A stretch of 64,000 nucleotides of DNA from positions 1-64,000 of the forward strand of contig DJTE01000040.1 in assembly GCA_002439165.1 (NCBI GenBank). The letters are read 5' to 3'. Of this stretch, positions 60,354 through 64,000 are shown in pieces (position 1 is the first letter of the stretch; each line of letters opens with the position of its first letter). The notes beneath the pieces were generated by a model. That model did no database searches and had not been told where the DNA came from. It saw only the letters and a list, made by a program, of their open reading frames with translations. The translations under genes were made by a program, and so were the position numbers. This stretch comes from Chryseobacterium indologenes. Its GTDB lineage: Bacteria > Bacteroidota > Bacteroidia > Flavobacteriales > Weeksellaceae.

Positions 60354-60447
60354 TTAATTTATTTATTATTTTAACCGGCGCAATCCGGCTTTAACACTGA
60401 AAATCTTTTCTATTGAGGGTTATCAGCCCCCTATCGGATATCAGCAT

Positions 60448-61260
60448 TTATTTTTTTGCGCACTGGGCATAATATTCTGCCAGAACAGCTTTTTCATATC
60501 CCAAACCGACCGCTTTATCCAGATTTTCGCAGGCTTCCTTAGATTTTGACATTTCAAATAAGACAAGTGCTTTGCTTACATAGGACTGGGCAAATTTCGG
60601 ATCTATGGAAATTGCTTTGTTCGCATCTGCCAGGCTTTCTTTATACTTTTTCATTTTGAAATAGGTATCTGCCCTGCCATTATACAGCAGTGATTCCGGT
60701 TTTTCAGAAATCAGCTGGTTGTAGTCTTTCAAAGCACCTTCAAGATCGCCGTTATTTTTTTTAAGGTTGGCCAGCCCTGTTTTTGCGAAAATATTATCCG
60801 GGGCAAAGGTCAGGATCTGTTTAAGATCATTCTGGGCAAGGTCTTTTTTACCCTGGCTGTCGTAAATTTTGGATCGGGTAAGATAAAATTCCGGATTTTC
60901 AGGCTCTATTTTAAGTCCTGTGGCAATATATTCCAATGCTTTGGTTTTGCTTCCTTTCTGGCTGTGCAGGGAGGCAAGGTTAGCATATACAGAACCGGAC
61001 AAAGGATTGGCTTTTAAAGCAGATTCATAAGACCTGAAAGCAGCCGTTGTTTTTCCCTGCCTTCTCTGAGCCGTTCCCAGGTTATTATAAAGCTCAGACT
61101 GAAATTTCTGTATCTGCTCTTTTTCCGCAAGTTTGGAATACTGTTCTTCAGCACATTTGTAGTCTGCCTTTTTCATACATTCCTCGGCTGTTTTTTTATC
61201 CTGTCCGTAAAGATAGAATGAAATACACGTAAGTGCTGCAAGTAATAAAGTTTTTTTCAT
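60448..61260 (-). CDS. periplasmic TPR protein (270 aa)
   Basis: A signal peptide (KKTLLLAALTCISFYLYGQ) is followed by about six TPR units, with the typical small residues and the YANLASLHSQKGSKTKALEY pattern, ending AEYYAQCAKK. The start is the ATG at 61260, whose ATGA overlaps the stop of the PAP2 gene by 4 bp. The longer frame upstream lies inside the PAP2 coding region and is not real. It is probably a scaffold in the periplasm. Confidence 0.88.
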   Translation of the reverse strand: MKKTLLLAALTCISFYLYGQDKKTAEECMKKADYKCAEEQYSKLAEKEQIQKFQSELYNNLGTAQRRQGKTTAAFRSYESALKANPLSGSVYANLASLHSQKGSKTKALEYIATGLKIEPENPEFYLTRSKIYDSQGKKDLAQNDLKQILTFAPDNIFAKTGLANLKKNNGDLEGALKDYNQLISEKPESLLYNGRADTYFKMKKYKESLADANKAISIDPKFAQSYVSKALVLFEMSKSKEACENLDKAVGLGYEKAVLAEYYAQCAKK

Positions 61261-61823
61261 GAGGTTATCGTTTGCTTGTTGATCACTTTTTTGGCGAGTG
61301 CACCGAATATCACTCCCAATAAAGATCCAACAAACGCCCCCACCAAAATATCTACCGGGAAATGCACTCCTAAATAAATCCGGCTGTAGGAAACCACTAT
61401 AGCCCATACAAATATAGCATATGGAAACCAATTGAGTTTCTTTTTTAATAAAATACTTAAATAAGATGCCAGAAAGAAGGTATTGGAAGCATGAGCAGAA
61501 TAGAAACCATACTGTCCTCCACATTTCACAATCCTCATATAATGTTCCAGGGAAGGATCATGACATGGCCTCAGCCTCGCCACTCCGTATTTGAAAACAC
61601 TGGCAAGCTGATCGGAAACCGTAACACCCAGTGCAATAAATACAAGGACGAAAACTAAAGATTTCAGTTTATAATTTTTATATAAAAAGTAAAGGAATAT
61701 AATATAGAGCGGAACCCAGATCCAGGTGCTTGAAATCAACATCCAAAGCTGATCAAAAGACGGATCGCCCAAATTATTAAGGTATAGGAAAACCTTTTTA
61801 TCTTCCTGAATAATTTCCTCCAT
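61257..61823 (-). CDS. PAP2-superfamily phosphatase (188 aa)
   Basis: Six-helix membrane phosphatase with the three PAP2 signatures: KYGVARLRP, YSAHASNTF and SRIYLGVHFPVDILVG. Substrates in this family are lipid phosphates such as undecaprenyl pyrophosphate, phosphatidic acid or phosphatidylglycerol phosphate; which one is unknown. It lies 4 bp after tatA and overlaps the TPR gene, so the three form an operon. Confidence 0.93.
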   Translation of the reverse strand: MEEIIQEDKKVFLYLNNLGDPSFDQLWMLISSTWIWVPLYIIFLYFLYKNYKLKSLVFVLVFIALGVTVSDQLASVFKYGVARLRPCHDPSLEHYMRIVKCGGQYGFYSAHASNTFFLASYLSILLKKKLNWFPYAIFVWAIVVSYSRIYLGVHFPVDILVGAFVGSLLGVIFGALAKKVINKQTITS

Positions 61824-61827
61824 CTGA

Positions 61828-62169
61828 TTATCTGCTTACCGGCCCCTCGTAGGTTTCATCATCGGCAGGCTTTGGTTTTGGAGGTTCATTATGAGTGGTG
61901 GAAGAAGGCTCGGTAAGAATATCTTTTTCAATATCCTTCATGGGATTAAAGTCTTTGGCCGCGTCTTTCACTTTCTCAATTTCACGCTTGATCTCAGAAA
62001 CGGGATTGTCTGTTTCTTTCATGATCTCTGTTTTGATATCTTCCACTGCACCGCGCATTTTTCTTACACCTGCTCCTAAATCACGTGCTATCTGAGGAAG
62101 TTTATCCGGACCGAATAATACAACAATCGCCACTGCGATCAATGCCATTTCTCCAATGCTTAATTCCAT
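61828..62169 (-). CDS. tatA: Sec-independent translocase component TatA/TatB-like
   Basis: A single N-terminal membrane helix (residues 8-24) leads into the FGPDKLPQIARDLG hinge and an amphipathic helix, then a polar tail rich in Asp/Pro/Lys. The length of 113 aa lies between TatA and TatB, and the FGPxKLP hinge fits TatA. No tatC is nearby. It is the promoter-proximal gene of the tatA-PAP2-TPR operon. Confidence 0.9.
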   Translation of the reverse strand: MELSIGEMALIAVAIVVLFGPDKLPQIARDLGAGVRKMRGAVEDIKTEIMKETDNPVSEIKREIEKVKDAAKDFNPMKDIEKDILTEPSSTTHNEPPKPKPADDETYEGPVSR

Positions 62170-62525
62170 GCCGTAAAATTACGAAAGTTTATACATTTAT
62201 TGATGATAAAGTAGAATTTTAAACAAATTTTAAGATTTAAAAGAAGGAAAGCCGGAAGACTGAAACCGGAAGCCGCTTTCCCATGATAAATTCTAACAAT
62301 CGTTATAGATTCTGATTCCCTTAAAAATACAGAAACAGATCAGCCTTATTATTGATAACTTTCATAACATCCCTCTCCCATTTTCCATCTCCAACCCCTG
62401 TCTCAAGCTTATCCTGTAAATCATGATGCCGAAGAGAAGTTATATGAACAAAATTTAATTCAAAACATAGAGAATTAATTTAATTTTCATTATCTTTATT
62501 TCACACAAAATCAAATATATAATTT
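62170..62525. other. divergent intergenic region with a CCGGAAG repeat
   Basis: No gene seen. GCCGGAAGACTGAAACCGGA with a second CCGGAAG lies at 62251-62272, an imperfect direct repeat. TTATCTTTATTTC near 62490 may be part of the promoter for the lipoprotein at 62526. Confidence 0.4.
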
Positions 62526-63470
62526 ATGAAAAAGCTATTTACTCCTTTTAAGATCTTTGCCATCCTGTCAGTAATGGCTCTTACGGGCTGTCAGAATGAA
62601 AACAGTGAAGCAGTGCAGGAAAATCCGGCTGTAAAAGTAACAGCAGCGGATCTGAAAAAAGAAATGAGCCCCGGAACTCTGTCTATTCCAGAAAATGTCC
62701 GGTCTCAGCTGAATGCCTCAGAGAAAAATCTTGAAAAGTTCTTAAACAATGATCTCCAGATCACCGGAACAACAGTTTTAGGTAAACTTTCCACACAGAG
62801 AGCTATCGAAATATCCCAGAGCCTGATTTCAGATAAAGATCAGTTTACTGCTGAAGGAAATATTCTTTACCCTGAGACCTTAAAAGTAGGAAAAATCGGG
62901 GATTTATACTCCGGCGACCTTCTGGCTGAAGCTCAGAAAGGTTTAAAGGAAACAGCCGCAGAACAGATTAAAACAGGATCTGAGGTAATGGAAATTTCCT
63001 GGAACTACAAAGGGACAGCCTTCAGTACCCTATGTTTTTATAATGAATCCGGCATTATCTGGGACAATATGTTTGCTGGCCTTGTCATCATGGATAAAAG
63101 AGGAAATACAGAAGTTTCCCCATCAGAGAATCAGGCGAAGGTGTCTTCAAAATGGTATAAAGAATGGTGGACAGCCAGCTGGCTCTGGGGCTCCAAAAGA
63201 GGAGAAACGGGATACCAGATCACCATTTACTATACCGGCTCCACCGTTTCCAATGTGGATGTGACAGACTGGGGATATATCAGCTTAGGGAAAGCAAAAA
63301 GCGAAAGTAAAGTTACAAAAAGAACAGGAGCCTACGGACAGTGCAGATATGCTCTCGGACTCTGTACTCCTACCGGTTCTTTAAGTTTTAATGCCAGCAA
63401 TTTCTCGGTATCATTCTCAGGACTGGGAAGCAACCTGGTTCATAACGGGACAAAATCCCTGTATCCATAA
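62526..63470 (+). CDS. hypothetical lipoprotein (314 aa)
   Basis: Lipoprotein signal with lipobox LTGC near residue 22. A helical Glu/Lys/Ser-rich part spans 40-160, and a beta-rich, Trp-rich C-terminal domain follows (SKWYKEWWTASWLWGSKRGE, then many Ser/Thr/Gly). It includes two Cys (QCRYALGLC) that could form a disulphide. It is unlike anything I can name. It ends at a strong bidirectional terminator. Confidence 0.65.
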   Translation: MKKLFTPFKIFAILSVMALTGCQNENSEAVQENPAVKVTAADLKKEMSPGTLSIPENVRSQLNASEKNLEKFLNNDLQITGTTVLGKLSTQRAIEISQSLISDKDQFTAEGNILYPETLKVGKIGDLYSGDLLAEAQKGLKETAAEQIKTGSEVMEISWNYKGTAFSTLCFYNESGIIWDNMFAGLVIMDKRGNTEVSPSENQAKVSSKWYKEWWTASWLWGSKRGETGYQITIYYTGSTVSNVDVTDWGYISLGKAKSESKVTKRTGAYGQCRYALGLCTPTGSLSFNASNFSVSFSGLGSNLVHNGTKSLYP

Positions 63471-63499
63471 CAATCAGTTCATTATTATATTTTCATTAA

Positions 63500-63533
63500 A
63501 AAACGGGGAAGTTCAGTTGAGCTTCTCCGTTTT
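63500..63533. terminator. bidirectional terminator
   Basis: A 12-bp stem with one G-T pair (63500-63511 with 63522-63533) around a 10-nt loop lies between the lipoprotein gene and the convergent gene. A-rich and T-rich flanks make it usable from both sides. Confidence 0.8.
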
Positions 63534-63587
63534 GTATCAGGAATCTGACCTTTTATATGGATTAAACCATCTTCCGTATTCAGAAAA

Positions 63588-64000
63588 TTATTCTTTATCT
63601 GCGGCTTTCTGTAAAATCCCGGCTTCATTTTCTTTCAATCCGAAAACGCTCTCAAACATTTCATACAGAGCAGCATGGTTCCCGATACTGACGGATTTTT
63701 TTTCTCCATTATTGTATCGGATGTTCAGGACATGATTACTGTAAGTATAGCGTGCCCCGGAATCTGCTTTGGAAAGAACAAGATTGTTTTTAAATCCTGA
63801 CTGCGGATGAGTAGACAGATACCAGTTCGCGATTTCCAGATCGGCATGTTCTGCACTTTCCAGGGCAAAACGGTAAACCGGCAGCCACGATTCTTTCAGA
63901 AACCAGAGAATATATCCTTTATCATTTTTAGTGATTTTAAACAGACCGTTGGGGGTCTGCTGCGGTTCTTCTTCATTCAAAAGCAATGGTGAAGTAAGGG
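63588..64000 (-). CDS. arylamine N-acetyltransferase, C-terminal part (runs off the window)
   Basis: The minus-strand frame runs from the right edge to a stop at 63588. Only the C-terminal portion is visible. NAT-type features include LTSPLLLNEEEPQQTPNG, YILWFLKESW, IANWYLSTHPQSGF, LVLSKADSGARYTYSNHVL and a C-terminal NGEKKSVSIGN strand. The N-terminal Cys-His-Asp triad lies outside the window. A TTG inside the frame at 63986 is not a true start. NATs acetylate arylamines; physiological substrates vary. Confidence 0.7.
   Translation of the reverse strand, partial: LTSPLLLNEEEPQQTPNGLFKITKNDKGYILWFLKESWLPVYRFALESAEHADLEIANWYLSTHPQSGFKNNLVLSKADSGARYTYSNHVLNIRYNNGEKKSVSIGNHAALYEMFESVFGLKENEAGILQKAADKE

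Noticed and set aside
60448..61524. 358-aa version of the TPR protein
   Set aside because: The first 88 residues come from the out-of-frame PAP2 coding region; the signal peptide starts at 61260.

Overview
The window looks like chromosomal DNA of a flavobacterium, most likely Chryseobacterium or a close relative. The reasons are the Bacteroidetes promoter signature (TTTG, about 19 nt, TAnnTTTG), which can be read directly at several genes, AT-rich intergenic DNA, a literal GLPGLI-family protein, a DUF2911 protein, many secreted proteins ending their signal in AQ, and a carbamoyltransferase of the N-acyl-ornithine type. The genus is inferred from gene content and was not tested.

Layout. 1-600: tRNA-Ser(UGA) with its own promoter and terminator, and a small orphan gene. 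600-4430: a two-gene module of unknown alpha-helical proteins and an EcsC-family gene. 4.7-13.7 kb: a secreted aspartyl protease, trxB, an esterase-like lipoprotein, holA with a divergent HsdR-N-like gene, a HAD phosphatase and a duplicated pair of secreted proteins. 13.8-17.5 kb: a minus-strand run (Crp/Fnr regulator, DinB, Ogt, DUF2911, GNAT, cupin, 46-aa protein) with a gene relic beyond its end. 17.5-25 kb: mostly secreted proteins or lipoproteins of unknown role, including an aspartyl-protease-like protein that has lost both catalytic Asp residues, and an AraC-type membrane regulator.

25-41 kb is the metabolic core. The pyrimidine operon pyrB-carA-(RAYT)-carB and a complete eight-gene arginine operon (GNAT acetylglutamate synthase candidate, argG, argC, argD, argF', argB, argE, argH) lie on the minus strand, separated by a plus-strand Lrp-type regulator. 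CarAB makes carbamoyl phosphate for both pathways. pyrB is preceded by an apparent transcription attenuator: consensus promoter, 23-codon leader ORF, small hairpin, T-rich stretch, and a terminator overlapping the leader stop codon. The operon gaps are filled with REP-type hairpins, and a REP-associated tyrosine transposase gene sits between carA and carB.

41-52.4 kb is a short-chain fatty acid module: a zinc-ribbon/HTH InsA-like regulator, a porin-like barrel, an MHS-type transporter, two tiny membrane proteins, a Na+/solute-symporter-histidine kinase hybrid (CrbS/CbrA type), a receiver-only response regulator, a PrpE-type acyl-CoA synthetase and acetyl-CoA synthetase. It resembles the CrbS/CrbR acetate switch, but its regulator has no DNA-binding domain.

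52.4-64 kb holds housekeeping genes (bifunctional relA/spoT, nhaA, YihY/BrkB, rlmH, trmL, TPR, PAP2, tatA), some lipoproteins and, at the right edge, the C-terminal part of an arylamine N-acetyltransferase. The strongest candidates for undescribed biology are the pyr leader attenuator, the receiver-only acetate-switch cluster, the RAYT/REP colonisation of the pyr-arg region, the helical two-gene module, and the carbamoyltransferase with Val at its specificity position.
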